Shown one piece after another: positions 42,769 through 51,942 of a DNA stretch of 64,000 nucleotides (position 1 is its first letter; each line of letters begins with the position of its first letter). The translations under genes were made by a program, and so were the position numbers. Origin of the DNA: Cyanobacteria bacterium SZAS-4. Lineage in GTDB: Bacteria > Cyanobacteriota > Vampirovibrionia > Obscuribacterales > Obscuribacteraceae. The stretch is taken from contig JAFEAT010000023.1 in the NCBI GenBank assembly GCA_018266255.1, forward strand, positions 86,657 to 150,656. Direction: 5' to 3'. Below the pieces are notes generated by a model that was given only the letters and a program-made list of their open reading frames with translations, ran no database searches and was not told where the DNA came from.

Positions 42769-43239
42769 CTAACAGAATGCCTGTTCTATATGCGTTAGAA
42801 CCGGCGGACCGAGCCTGCTCATTACTGCTTGCTCGTCGAGACGGGCTAGCTCTTCCATTTGAATTGGCTGAGAGTTTTCTTTGCGCGGAAAACTGACGAC
42901 GATGACGTCCAATCTTGCACCTTGCTCGACAAGATTGTTGTTGTGCAGATAGATGTTTGCTGCCACCACTAATTTTTGCCGCTTGGTTTGGGTGATTGAT
43001 TCTAATCCGTACATCGACACACCAGGTTCCAGCGACGTAACTCGGGCTTTCACCTCGATGAAAACGAGCAAATATTCTGGTGTTAGCGCGATGATGTCAA
43101 TTTCGTATCGGCCGGCTCTCCAATTTCTCCCAACTATTGTCCAGCCTTGAGATTCGAGGGTTTCTGCCGCGAATTTTTCGCCTTCATGCCACAAAGCAGC
43201 GCGTCTTTTGGCGATTGTGCAATCTTCTGGTAATGCCAT
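42769..43239 (-). CDS. yraN: YraN/UPF0102 family nuclease-like protein
   Basis: 156 residues with the Holliday-junction-resolvase-like fold: RNWRAGRYEIDIIALTPE, then LLVFIEVKAR (E-x-D...ExK catalytic arrangement), then QTKRQKLVVAANIYL, and RLDVIVV. The family is widespread; its biological role is not settled. A C-terminal extension of about 25 residues follows the core. It is divergent from serS, with 154 bases between the starts. Confidence 0.85.
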   Translation of the reverse strand: MALPEDCTIAKRRAALWHEGEKFAAETLESQGWTIVGRNWRAGRYEIDIIALTPEYLLVFIEVKARVTSLEPGVSMYGLESITQTKRQKLVVAANIYLHNNNLVEQGARLDVIVVSFPRKENSQPIQMEELARLDEQAVMSRLGPPVLTHIEQAFC

Positions 43240-43393
43240 GGCTTTCCTTCAAATGCAACAATGTGTGGATGTTTGCCTCATTTTTGCTGCGTCCTTCTCC
43301 GCTTTCTATATAATTGTTGTCTTTGCCGATGAGTTTACGAACCCCTCTGCATTTAAATACGTGTCGTCCCTACAAAAAGTTCAAAGTGAAGCC

Positions 43394-44686
43394 ATGATTG
43401 ATCTAAGACTAATTCGAGAAAAAACTGAGGAAGTTGAGAAGGCTCTGGAGCGTCGTAACGGCGGTTTCTCGGTCAAGGAATTGGTTGAAGTCGATGCTTC
43501 GCAACGTAAGGCTCAGGGTGAATGGGAAGCGCTGAATCAGCGTAGCAATCAGCTTCAGGGTTTGATTAAAGCGGCCCAGAGTGACGAGCGTGAAACTCTA
43601 AAAGTTGAGGCGAAGGATGTGAACGTTCGCATCAAAGAAGCTAACGCTTTGAGAACCGAGTTGGATGCTCGCGTTAAAGAGCTTCAAATGGCATTGCCTA
43701 ACATGCCTGATGCATCCGTGCCTGATGGTCCAGATGAGAACTACAACGTCGAAATTCATGCCTGGGGCGAAAAGCCGAACATTGAAAATCCAAAAGAACA
43801 TTGGGAGTTGGGACCACCTCTTCGTATTTTCGATTTCGAAAGAGGTGTCAAAATAGCCGAGTCTCGATTCACCGTGCTCATGGAAATGGGCGCGAAAATG
43901 GAACGTGCGCTGATGAATTTCATGCTCGATTTTCATTCAAGTCGTGGCTACAGCGAAGTCTTTCCGCCAATTCTGGTCAACAAGCAGTGCATGCTCGGTA
44001 CAGGGCAGTTGCCGAAGTTTGAAGGCGACTTCTACAAGTGCGCCGATGATGAACTGTATTTGGTGCCAACCGCTGAAGTGCCAGTTACGAATCTCTACCG
44101 TGATGAAGTAATTGCCGCTGATCAATTGCCAATTCATCACTGCGCTTACACGCCGAACTTTCGCAGAGAAGCTGGAAGCGCAGGCAAAGACACGCGCGGT
44201 TATATCCGCCAGCATCAGTTCAACAAAGTCGAACTGGTCAAGTTCTGCTTGCCGGAAAATTCCGAAGACGAGCATGAGAAATTGACGCGCGACGCGGAAG
44301 CTGTGTTGGAAGCGCTCGAATTGCCCTATCGCAGAATCATTTTGTGTGCTGGTGATATTGGATTTTCAGCCAAGAAATGTTTTGACCTGGAAGTTTGGTT
44401 TCCGGGACAGAATAAGTATCGCGAAATTAGCTCCTGCAGTAACTTTGGTGATTTCCAGGCGCGTCGTGCCAACTTGAAATACAAACCTGCCGATGATGGC
44501 AAGGCGAGATTTCTGCACACGCTTAATGGTTCCGGTCTTGCAATCGGGCGAACTCTTGCAGCGATATTGGAAAATAACCAGCAACCAGACGGTAGCGTGC
44601 GCGTACCCGCGGTGCTCATCCCCTACATGGGCGGCATAAGCGTGCTACGTCCCCGCAACGACAAGATTGCAGAAGCGGTCCACTAG
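43394..44686 (+). CDS. serS: Seryl-tRNA synthetase
   Basis: Class II synthetase. MIDLRLIREKTEEVEKAL begins the tRNA-binding coiled coil (to about residue 110). Motif 2 is FRREAGSAGKDTRGYIRQHQ, with TAEVPVTNLYRDE before it, and motif 3 is GSGLAIGRTLAAILEN. 430 residues, normal length. The frame is open to 43208, but the added part is hydrophobic and not part of the family, so ATG 43394 is chosen despite a weak ribosome site. Confidence 0.97.
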   Translation: MIDLRLIREKTEEVEKALERRNGGFSVKELVEVDASQRKAQGEWEALNQRSNQLQGLIKAAQSDERETLKVEAKDVNVRIKEANALRTELDARVKELQMALPNMPDASVPDGPDENYNVEIHAWGEKPNIENPKEHWELGPPLRIFDFERGVKIAESRFTVLMEMGAKMERALMNFMLDFHSSRGYSEVFPPILVNKQCMLGTGQLPKFEGDFYKCADDELYLVPTAEVPVTNLYRDEVIAADQLPIHHCAYTPNFRREAGSAGKDTRGYIRQHQFNKVELVKFCLPENSEDEHEKLTRDAEAVLEALELPYRRIILCAGDIGFSAKKCFDLEVWFPGQNKYREISSCSNFGDFQARRANLKYKPADDGKARFLHTLNGSGLAIGRTLAAILENNQQPDGSVRVPAVLIPYMGGISVLRPRNDKIAEAVH

Positions 44687-44759
44687 ATCGACGTGATGTG
44701 GCTACAACTTAATTCGAGATGCTTTCAAGTTTTGTTTAGGTACTTCATGACGTAATCAG

Positions 44760-44790
44760 TTGGCACCATATTTAGTGCCAATTTAATTTG
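44760..44790 (+). terminator. Probable terminator of serS
   Basis: TTGGCAC and GTGCCAA form a 7-bp stem with an 8-base loop, followed by TTTAATTTGG. It is 73 bases after the stop. Confidence 0.5.
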
Positions 44791-44888
44791 GTTCGAGTGA
44801 TGTGGTCGAGTTCGATCAATCTCAGGTCCAACAACTTCTAGGACGGTTTCTAAGACCGCGCTTCGTTCGAGTAGACCTGGGTTGGTGT

Positions 44889-44930
44889 ACAGAGGCGGAT
44901 GCACAGAGGCGGATGCACGCAGGCGGATGC
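44889..44930. repeat. 14-bp tandem repeat, three copies
   Basis: ACAGAGGCGGATGC twice (44889-44902, 44903-44916) and ACGCAGGCGGATGC (44917-44930). No gene overlaps it. It lies between serS and pdxR. Confidence 0.85.
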
Positions 44931-44982
44931 CCTCAAACGGTCAGGCACTAAAGCGGGCACCGTAACGACTACATTGCATAAT

Positions 44983-45025
44983 GCCAGATCTGTTATTGGC
45001 TGGATTGTCTTTCCAGCCAATCTGG
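44983..45025. repeat. Inverted repeat upstream of pdxR
   Basis: TTGGCTGGA (44996-45004) and TCCAGCCAA (45012-45020) are perfect arms with loop TTGTCTT; outer CCAGA/TCTGG arms flank them. It lies about 120 bases before the pdxR start and could be an operator or a terminator. TTGGCT occurs again at 45039 and 45152 in direct orientation. Confidence 0.5.
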
Positions 45026-45146
45026 GATATGCTTATATTGGCTTGATTCACTGTCAAGTTCAATTCTCGCCTCTGTAGCAGCGATATCGCTATTTTGGTT
45101 GGATCTTCTTGTCGCTACCAAAACCTCTTTGGGTGAATGGCATTTT

Positions 45147-46808
45147 ATGAATTGGCTTGATTTGCTGGCAAACGTAGAGCATGGGTTGGAGCGAAACGAG
45201 CCAATGTATGCACGCATCACTGCCGGAATACGCAAAGCCATTCTCTCTGGTCAATTGGCTGACAACAGCCGCTTGCCGACAAATCGAGAGCTCGCCAATC
45301 TTCTCAAGATCGACCGGTCCACCGTCTCACGAGCTTATCTGGAGTTGAGCCAATCTGGTTTCATCGACAGTCATGTCGGTCGAGGGACTTTTGTACGACC
45401 GCTGGCACAACGCAGTGCTCCTCGACCCACCGAGAGTAACATTGAAGCCTTGTCAGATTCGGCTCTTAACTGGAGCGATAAATTTTCCGAATCCAGTCGC
45501 ACTTCGCTTGATTTGATTAGTCGTCAACCGGCTGGAACCAACCAACACGACATGATTTCATTCGCTGGTGGCATTCCGACTGAGGAGTTTTATCCTAACG
45601 ATCAGTTTCAGCGCATTGTCAGTCAGCTTCTGAAATCAGAGCATGCGGCCGAGATGTTTGGATACAGTGCGGCAGATGGTAGTCCCTATCTGCGCGCGCA
45701 AGTAAAAAGTCATTTGCAGAGCCATGGTATCGAATGTGGTGATGACGAACTGTTGATCGTGAGTGGGTCGCAGCAGGGCATCGATCTTGTTACGAACGTG
45801 CTCGTCGATCCAGGTGATTTGGTCGTGCTTGAGGATCCAAGCTACTTCTGGGCGATCTGCAATTTCCGAGCACGACAGGCAAGATGTTTGCCAGTCAGCA
45901 TGGATGATGATGGCATTCGTCTGGATTTGCTCGAGTCATATTTATCCAGACAAAAGGCCAAGTTGCTTTATGTGATGCCGAGTTTCCAAAATCCAACCGG
46001 GGCGACTATGTCTCTTCCACGGAGGATGGCGTTGCTCGAATTGGCAAAGAAATATCAGGTGCCCATACTGGAAGACAATTTTGTCGGTGACCTCGTCTAT
46101 CGCGACACACCGCTGCCACCGTTGCGATCGCTTCCGGGTGGTAAGGATGTCGTTATCCATCAAGGTACATTCTCGAAAGCACTGTGTCCTGGACTGAGAC
46201 TCGGATGGTTAGTGGCACCACCTGAGGTGACAGCTCGGCTACTATTGGCGAAGCGGACTTCGGACCTTTCAACTAATTCAATTGCCCAGATCATTCTCGC
46301 AAAATATCTGGAAGAAGGGCTTTACAGCAAACATTTGGAGCATGTGCGTTTGTGCTATCGAAACAGGCGAGATGCGATGTTGACGGCATTATCGCGTCAT
46401 CTTTCCGGTCGTTTCAGCGAATTCACAGATGGTGATAGCACCAAATTCGGTGACCGAACCAGGTTTGACAGTGACGTCAAATCCGGTGACGGAACCAAAT
46501 TGACCTGGTCCAATCCCGATGGTGGATTGTTTATCTGGGCGAAACTTCCTAAAGGTTTATCGGCGAGAGAGTTCCTCACTTTTGCAGAGATGCAGGGTGT
46601 GTCTTTCTCTCCAGGCGACATGTTCTTTTTGAATGGCGGACATTCGGAGTATTTCCGATTGTGCTTCATTCAAACGGAAGAGTCGATTATCGAAGAAGGA
46701 ATACAAAGGCTCGCAAGAGCCATGCGCAGCTATCTACAAACAGTTGCGCGTTCGAGCCTGTCGGAGTTATCCGGCGGGGCGCGTGTGCGCAACAACGTAC
46801 TGATTTAG
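45147..46808 (+). CDS. pdxR: MocR-type regulator of vitamin B6 synthesis
   Basis: 553 residues: N-terminal GntR winged helix (about 1-80; LPTNRELANLLKIDRSTVSR and GFIDSHVGRGTFV) fused to an aminotransferase-like domain. The PLP Lys is in GTFSKALCPGLRLGW; NPTG and the SYFWAICNFRARQAR region form the rest of the PLP site. MocR proteins next to pdxS are generally PdxR regulators that bind PLP and activate pdxST. A loop of about 25 residues near 430 (GDSTKFGDRTRF) is not typical. ATG 45147 was chosen for the GntR domain; a TTG at 45099 is in frame. It precedes pdxS by 18 bases. Confidence 0.88.
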   Translation: MNWLDLLANVEHGLERNEPMYARITAGIRKAILSGQLADNSRLPTNRELANLLKIDRSTVSRAYLELSQSGFIDSHVGRGTFVRPLAQRSAPRPTESNIEALSDSALNWSDKFSESSRTSLDLISRQPAGTNQHDMISFAGGIPTEEFYPNDQFQRIVSQLLKSEHAAEMFGYSAADGSPYLRAQVKSHLQSHGIECGDDELLIVSGSQQGIDLVTNVLVDPGDLVVLEDPSYFWAICNFRARQARCLPVSMDDDGIRLDLLESYLSRQKAKLLYVMPSFQNPTGATMSLPRRMALLELAKKYQVPILEDNFVGDLVYRDTPLPPLRSLPGGKDVVIHQGTFSKALCPGLRLGWLVAPPEVTARLLLAKRTSDLSTNSIAQIILAKYLEEGLYSKHLEHVRLCYRNRRDAMLTALSRHLSGRFSEFTDGDSTKFGDRTRFDSDVKSGDGTKLTWSNPDGGLFIWAKLPKGLSAREFLTFAEMQGVSFSPGDMFFLNGGHSEYFRLCFIQTEESIIEEGIQRLARAMRSYLQTVARSSLSELSGGARVRNNVLI

Positions 46809-46826
46809 TCTTGACTGGAGGAAATT

Positions 46827-47741
46827 ATGGTCATCGAAACTAAGGACGCCTCAAACAAAATTTCGACTGGCACTGAGCTGGTCAAAAAGGCGTTGCCTCA
46901 AATGTTGAAAGGTGGCGTCATCATGGACGTCGTCAATGCAGAGCAAGCCAAAATTGCAGAAGATGCTGGCGCTGTTGCTGTTATGGCTCTGGAGCGCGTG
47001 CCAGCAGACATCCGCGCTGATGGTGGCGTTGCTCGCATGAGTGATCCTGAGCTTGTAAGCAAAATTATCGAAGCGGTGAGCATTCCTGTTATGGCGAAGG
47101 CCAGAATCGGACACTTCGTTGAAGCGCAGATTTTGCAATCGCTTGGTGTTGATTGCGTGGACGAAAGCGAGGTGTTGACTGCTGCTGATGAGGAATATCA
47201 CATCGACAAGAACTCGTTCACCATTCCATTCGTTTGTGGTGCTCGCAACTTGGGTGAAGCGCTCAGAAGAATTGGTGAAGGCGCAGCCATGATCCGCACT
47301 AAGGGTGAGGCAGGCACCGGTGACGTTGTCGAAGCCGTGCGTCATGCTCGTGCTATCCTCGGCGAAATTCGCTTGCTCTCTAACATGCCTCGTGAAGAGC
47401 TGATGACTTACGCGAAGAATATCGGCGCGCCTTATGAGCTTATTCTCAAGGTTGCTCAAGATGGAAAACTTCCAGTAGTCAACTTTGCTGCCGGTGGTAT
47501 TGCGACTCCGGCCGACGCCGCTTTGATGATGCAAATAGGTGTTGACGGCGTGTTCGTTGGCTCTGGCATCTTCAAATCTGGAGATCCAGGAAAACGGGCT
47601 CGAGCAATTGTGAAAGCCACTACCTTCTATCAAGATCCAGCTATTCTGGCTGAAGTTAGCCGAAATCTCGGCGAGCCAATGGTTGGTCGCACAGCTCGTA
47701 GTTTGAGCGAGTTGGAGCAACTTGCGCTTCGCGGTAACTAG
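46827..47741 (+). CDS. pdxS: Pyridoxal 5'-phosphate synthase, PdxS subunit
   Basis: Makes PLP from ribulose 5-phosphate, glyceraldehyde 3-phosphate and ammonia supplied by PdxT. 304 residues; MLKGGVIMDVVNAEQAKIAE, MALERVPADIR, VMAKARIGHFVEAQ (with the substrate Lys), RTKGEAGTGD and GVDGVFVGSGIF are all intact. GGAGG lies 6 bases before the ATG. It follows the pdxR gene by 18 bases and precedes pdxT by 77. Confidence 0.98.
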   Translation: MVIETKDASNKISTGTELVKKALPQMLKGGVIMDVVNAEQAKIAEDAGAVAVMALERVPADIRADGGVARMSDPELVSKIIEAVSIPVMAKARIGHFVEAQILQSLGVDCVDESEVLTAADEEYHIDKNSFTIPFVCGARNLGEALRRIGEGAAMIRTKGEAGTGDVVEAVRHARAILGEIRLLSNMPREELMTYAKNIGAPYELILKVAQDGKLPVVNFAAGGIATPADAALMMQIGVDGVFVGSGIFKSGDPGKRARAIVKATTFYQDPAILAEVSRNLGEPMVGRTARSLSELEQLALRGN

Positions 47742-47818
47742 CTAACTAGCTATATAACTAACTAGCTCACTAGCTCATCGAAATTCGAATAGAAATTTGA
47801 CTAGCTGCCGGAGGGTCT

Positions 47819-48451
47819 ATGATAAAAATTGGTGTGCTTGGACTGCAGGGCTCTTTTGCCGAACATATTGCGGCAATTGAGAAGTGTGGTGCGCAGGCTG
47901 TTGACATAAGACACTCCTGGCAGCTGGCAGATGTCGATGGGTTGATTATTCCCGGTGGTGAATCCACTGCCATCGCCAAGCTCACTGGCGACAATGCTGA
48001 CCCTATATTTGATACCATAAAAAAGCGAGTAGAGGCAGGCCTACCTGTATACGGAACTTGTATGGGTTCAATTTTTCTGGCGAAAGAAATTGAAGGCTCT
48101 GAGCAGGGACGGCTGGCATGCATGGATATCAAAGTGCGCCGCAATGCGTTTGGACCTCAACGCAATAGTTTTGAAACCTCCATCAAGATCGATGCACTGG
48201 GTGCTGAGCCGTTCCCATCCGTTTTCATCCGTGCACCGATTGTGGTATCGGTGGGCGCGGATGTGAAAGTCTTAGCCAATGTCGCAGAGGGTATTGTTAT
48301 GGCGCGACAGAAGAATCTTCTCGTCACGGCATTTCATCCTGAGATTACGAGTGACTTAAGAGTGCACCAGTATTTTCTGGACATGGTTTCAGCAAGCAAG
48401 CAATCAAAAACCGGTTGTGCTGTAGCCAATCCGGACTGCGTCACTGCTTAA
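47819..48451 (+). CDS. pdxT: Pyridoxal 5'-phosphate synthase, glutaminase subunit PdxT
   Basis: Class I glutamine amidotransferase. KIGVLGLQGSFAEHI begins the protein, PGGESTAIAKL is the substrate strand, the nucleophile Cys is in YGTCMGSIF, and the His/Glu pair is in TAFHPEIT. The Met after the Cys replaces the common Ala (GTCAG), a mild change. 210 residues, slightly longer than usual at the C-terminus. GGAGGG precedes the ATG. The pdxS-pdxT gap has a run of ACTAGCT repeats (47741-47775). Confidence 0.97.
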   Translation: MIKIGVLGLQGSFAEHIAAIEKCGAQAVDIRHSWQLADVDGLIIPGGESTAIAKLTGDNADPIFDTIKKRVEAGLPVYGTCMGSIFLAKEIEGSEQGRLACMDIKVRRNAFGPQRNSFETSIKIDALGAEPFPSVFIRAPIVVSVGADVKVLANVAEGIVMARQKNLLVTAFHPEITSDLRVHQYFLDMVSASKQSKTGCAVANPDCVTA

Positions 48452-48508
48452 TCGATACTGCGTCACTGCTTATTCGGTATTGCGCAACGGTCAACTTTAC
48501 CGAAGGCT

Positions 48509-48799
48509 TTATCTTTTTGCGCTTTTCACTGCCATGCCTTTGGAATACAGTTCACTTCCGACAACTGCTTCTGGATTGAACGTGATTTTTGGCAGTTTGA
48601 TTGTTTGCATGGCGCTCAGTGCGTTAACATCGTTGACGCTGTCTTGATAGTTTCCCCAAAACGTAGGTCCTACCTTCTTTTTTCCGGGTTTATAGACAGG
48701 CATCATTTCTGACACATCCAAATTGTGCAGAACGCTGAAAAGCGTGATGGTAGCACCGATGATACCAATTCCTACAAGAAAGTAAAACATTATGACCAT
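48509..48799 (-). CDS. Small membrane protein, tandem pair member 1
   Basis: 96 residues. One helix at the N-terminus (MFYFLVGIGIIGATITLFSV) followed by a cytoplasmic or external part with VGPTFWGNYQDSVNDVNALS. It resembles the protein at 48855-49100 (FWGNY/YWGRY, then a D-x-V and Ala-rich part, then a TIKLPK/TIALHD strand). AGAGGA lies 8 bases before the ATG at 48799; the frame is open to 48904. No family recognised. Confidence 0.6.
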   Translation of the reverse strand: MVIMFYFLVGIGIIGATITLFSVLHNLDVSEMMPVYKPGKKKVGPTFWGNYQDSVNDVNALSAMQTIKLPKITFNPEAVVGSELYSKGMAVKSAKR

Positions 48800-48854
48800 T
48801 GCGATATTCCTCTGGTTCAAATTTATGGGTGCCCATGCGGCGCATGTGCATAAG

Positions 48855-49100
48855 CTACGGATGCCAGTGCAGCGCATGTGTTGGTATCTGCGTTGGTGCT
48901 GCATGATCTTTGGTTGGATCGTGCAGTGCTATAGTGGCTGCGCCTGGTGCATCGACGGCGCCAGCGTATCTACCCCAATATGAGGCAGGTACTCGCGCTT
49001 GAGGTATCGTCTCGTCGATGTGACAAAGACGAATTAGGATAAAAGAAATCACTAGTGGCACCATCAAAATGAAGGCGAACACAAATAGCGGAAGGAACAT
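48855..49100 (-). CDS. Small membrane protein, tandem pair member 2
   Basis: 81 residues with one N-terminal helix (PLFVFAFILMVPLVISFILI) and a tail with VPASYWGRYAGAVDAPGAAT, matching in layout the protein encoded downstream at 48509-48799. AGAGGAG lies 6 bases before the ATG at 49100. The two genes are 55 bases apart on the same strand, so this is probably a duplicated gene in one operon. No family recognised. Confidence 0.6.
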   Translation of the reverse strand: MFLPLFVFAFILMVPLVISFILIRLCHIDETIPQARVPASYWGRYAGAVDAPGAATIALHDPTKDHAAPTQIPTHALHWHP

Positions 49101-49311
49101 ATGTTTCTCCTCTTTGGGAAGTACACGTGTTTCCTTGCTTGCAGACATAGATCCGCGAAGCAATGACGGCTTCCGTAGACGACTCTGAGGGCACAAAGTC
49201 AATTGATTGATTGCACTCTAGCTCCTCATGACATCTTCGTCCATGGGAAATCTACGAATGTGCACAACGTCAACGTTGCGATCATGATTTACGCGACTTG
49301 AAAACAATGCT

Positions 49312-49938
49312 TCAAGCGAATGCTTTCTCTGAAATCTTTTGGATATGAGCTTTTATGTCTGATGGCCAACTCTTCATATGCTCGTGGAACTGATGCTTGT
49401 TGGCGGCAAATAGTGCACGAGTTGCTTCTTCAAAACCAGTCGAGTTTCCTGCCATCGCTGACATGAACTTGTAAGTAGAATTTTGAGCGAACCGTCGTTC
49501 ATCCTTATATATGTTTGTGCGTTTGGCCTCTTCGACTAACTTTCTCAGTGCTACAGAGGCTCCTCCAGGCTGTTGGTTAAGCCATTCCCAGTGCCGTGGC
49601 AACAAAGTCACCTCGCGAGCTACTACTCCCAATTTTGGACGGCCTCGACCTCTTGCACCACTTTCGGTGCTATAGGTAGTTTCGGTGTTGTTGGTTGTAC
49701 CGGCGTGGACAGTGGCGTTGGTGCAATGTTCGGCCAATCGACTTTTGAAAGTTTCAATCTGCCCGCGAAAGTCTATCTCGATGACATTGCTTGTTTCATC
49801 GTCGAAGATCAGTATATTTTCTTGTTCTCCAGCGTCTAGACGTGCTTTCGATTGCAGTGCGACTTCAAACAAACTTCCAGTTGCTATCATGCGGGAGCCA
49901 GCGAAGGAAGTGCACATTGGTTGATTTGGAACAATCAT
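49312..49938 (-). CDS. DUF2239 family protein
   Basis: 208 residues. The N-terminal SFAGSRMIATGSLFEVALQS and NILIFDDETSNVIEIDFRG, and the central GRPKLGVVAREVTLLPRHWE followed by WLNQQPGGASVALRKLVEEA, are typical of DUF2239. The central part resembles a ribbon-helix-helix-like segment near RG/GRPKLG. Function unknown; genes of this family are often next to TetR or ArsR regulators. GGAG lies 6 bases before the ATG at 49938. Two palindromes (50006-50053) lie upstream. Confidence 0.8.
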   Translation of the reverse strand: MIVPNQPMCTSFAGSRMIATGSLFEVALQSKARLDAGEQENILIFDDETSNVIEIDFRGQIETFKSRLAEHCTNATVHAGTTNNTETTYSTESGARGRGRPKLGVVAREVTLLPRHWEWLNQQPGGASVALRKLVEEAKRTNIYKDERRFAQNSTYKFMSAMAGNSTGFEEATRALFAANKHQFHEHMKSWPSDIKAHIQKISEKAFA

Positions 49939-50005
49939 CGCGGTCTCCGTAGATATGTGCGTTTTGTGGGTTCTTGGTCTAACTGTGGAACCTTTGTTCT
50001 CCTCT

Positions 50006-50053
50006 AATATTACCCGGGTGAAATTGCCCTGTCAATATTACCCGGGTAAATTT
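50006..50053 (-). promoter_or_regulatory. Paired palindromic operator upstream of the DUF2239 gene
   Basis: AATATTACCCGGGTGAAATT (50006-50025) and AATATTACCCGGGTAAATTT (50034-50053) are two copies of a site with core TTACCCGGGTAA, spaced 28 bases apart. It lies 68 to 115 bases before the start of the minus-strand gene. The symmetric core and the paired copies suggest a dimeric regulator, which is not encoded nearby. Confidence 0.65.
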
Positions 50054-50473
50054 TGGACTTCGTAGCGTTGTTAAAGCCAGTAAAAGTGTGTGCTTTCTAC
50101 TTCTGGACATTTATGGGGTATCTACCATGGGAAATTTACTAATGGTTAGGTATTTCCACCAATCGACTAGTCCCTCTGAGATATCTATTATTCGTGTATG
50201 AACCGGAATCGTTGAGGGGTTGGACAAACAGAGTCCGAAAGATTGATTGTAGCCTTTACCTAAATTTGCGACTTGAGCAGATTTTGGCAGTGGTCATCTC
50301 TGAACTGATGGTGTACATGATCGCCCCGGCAATACCTGGTATTGCATATGGTGCTCAGTTTCAGTCAAGCACCAAAGAGAAAACAACTTCCGCCTCAACT
50401 TCAAACAAGCCAGTTTTCAAATGACCGTTGAATCGCCCAAGTACCGTCCAGCCGTTTTTAATTGGATAAGACA
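50054..50473. other. Gene-poor stretch
   Basis: A 76-codon frame at 50194-50424 has no ribosome site or family, and I do not support it as a gene. No hairpin or repeat stands out. The end holds the GGATAAG site of the next gene. Confidence 0.4.
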
Positions 50474-51778
50474 ATGCAAATAAAACAAGCCCAAGTAAGT
50501 GATTATCAAAGTCAAAGCCTATCGTTAGCCAATCAGACTGTAGAACTTCTTGATCGACTCGATCGCAAAAAAGAGCTTGAATTTGACCCCCTTAAGCCAG
50601 TTCAAAAAACGTCCAGCCCGTTAGTCCGTCGTGTGCTCCGGCCGTCCGCCGACAAAGCTGCCCATGAGAGCAGCAATTTTGCGCCCCCCGCAGCTGATGC
50701 GATAGTCAGCGTCATTATCGCTGATTCCGATCCTGCCGCTGACCGCGACGAATTGACGTTCAGTCGCGAACTCACTATCGCTCGCAATGGTGCTATGAGA
50801 AACGTTGAACCGTGGCGCGCTGAAAGCGAATTGAAGTTCGCTCAAAATGGTAAACGCGCTGCAGAAGGCGGACGTTATCTCGATGATGACACTCGCACAC
50901 GAACTATCGAAATAGCAGACTCCCGTTTAGCGAAAGCACAAGCAGCAAGTGATGCCGTCGGACCAACGAAGTACGCGCAGACAGTTCGAGCGCTCAGAGA
51001 CTACGCAGTTGCGATTGCAAAGCAAGTGGCTAGCGAATCTGATCCAACCGTCAAGGACAAAGTCGCCCGACATCTAGCAATCGACTTGGAATTGATGGTT
51101 CGTTCTGTGAAGAACTTGGAAAAAGGCGTTACCGGTGACCTACCCGTCGTCAACGTACAGGAGCCTTTCGACTACTGCGCGCGCCTGGCGAGAGTTAAAG
51201 ATCATTTGGAAGACAAAATTTCCCGAATTAATTCCAATCAGGATAGACGGCTAGATCGGTTGGTGGAGCAGAATTCAATTTTGGCTCAGTTGCAGAATCG
51301 GCTGAATGAACTGCCTAGCGACGGTGTAATTTTCTTTTTCAATCGCGAAGGGTTGATCATTAAAGCTCCAATGAGCAAGCCTGGAAATATTCTCGTTGGT
51401 GTTGATCGCCTGGAGTATCCGAAGAGCAAATTGAGACCCGATGGCACTTTCGTGAACCGAGATGGTGAAACTGTAAAGGTCGAAATGACGTATAAAGCTA
51501 TCGACGTGCCTCGCTGGAAGAATGCTGGCAACGGGCCAAACGGAGCTGGGATGGATCGTTTCGCAGGAGATGATATTGCTGGAGCAGCAATCGTTCGCCC
51601 CAAAGAAGGTGCGAAACCAATTCAGGCCAATAAACGTGTTTTCGTTGAAAAAGAGGTGGTCGGTCTAATTGGTGACCTACCAAAAGAGGTTGTAGAAGGC
51701 ATGGCGTTTAAGGAATTGGCCAAGCGTTTCGGCAACATGGAGTACGGCAAAAGACCCATTGAGACAAAAACGGCTTAG
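50474..51778 (+). CDS. Unknown soluble protein
   Basis: 434 residues, no signal peptide or membrane helix. The N-terminal 130 residues are rich in Ser, Ala, Asp and Arg and look disordered. The middle (about 130-270) is helical and charged (YAQTVRALRDYAVAIAKQVA, DHLEDKISRINSNQDRRLDR). The C-terminal part has strands (DGVIFFFNREGLIIKAPMSK, GETVKVEMTYKAIDV). No family recognised. ATG 50474 was preferred over the TTG at 50462. A strong terminator lies 128 bases after the stop. Confidence 0.6.
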   Translation: MQIKQAQVSDYQSQSLSLANQTVELLDRLDRKKELEFDPLKPVQKTSSPLVRRVLRPSADKAAHESSNFAPPAADAIVSVIIADSDPAADRDELTFSRELTIARNGAMRNVEPWRAESELKFAQNGKRAAEGGRYLDDDTRTRTIEIADSRLAKAQAASDAVGPTKYAQTVRALRDYAVAIAKQVASESDPTVKDKVARHLAIDLELMVRSVKNLEKGVTGDLPVVNVQEPFDYCARLARVKDHLEDKISRINSNQDRRLDRLVEQNSILAQLQNRLNELPSDGVIFFFNREGLIIKAPMSKPGNILVGVDRLEYPKSKLRPDGTFVNRDGETVKVEMTYKAIDVPRWKNAGNGPNGAGMDRFAGDDIAGAAIVRPKEGAKPIQANKRVFVEKEVVGLIGDLPKEVVEGMAFKELAKRFGNMEYGKRPIETKTA

Positions 51779-51905
51779 GCTCTTGAATGTGCGCGATTTG
51801 AAAGAATTGTGCTTGGCACAAGCAAGACCCGAAACAGCCCAGACAGGATTGGCAGACTCAAAATAATGGGTGTCGAGCCGGAGCTGGGTAGGTAACAATT
51901 CACGG

Positions 51906-51938
51906 AGCAGGAAAGTATCGCTTTCCTGCTTTTCTTTT
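51906..51938 (+). terminator. Strong intrinsic terminator
   Basis: AGCAGGAAAG and CTTTCCTGCT form a perfect 10-bp stem with loop TATCG, followed by TTTCTTTT. It ends the 50474-51778 transcript. Confidence 0.9.
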
Positions 51939-51942
51939 GCAC

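Noticed and set aside
50194..50424. 76-codon plus-strand frame
   Set aside because: No ribosome site, no recognisable family, and composition like the surrounding non-coding sequence.
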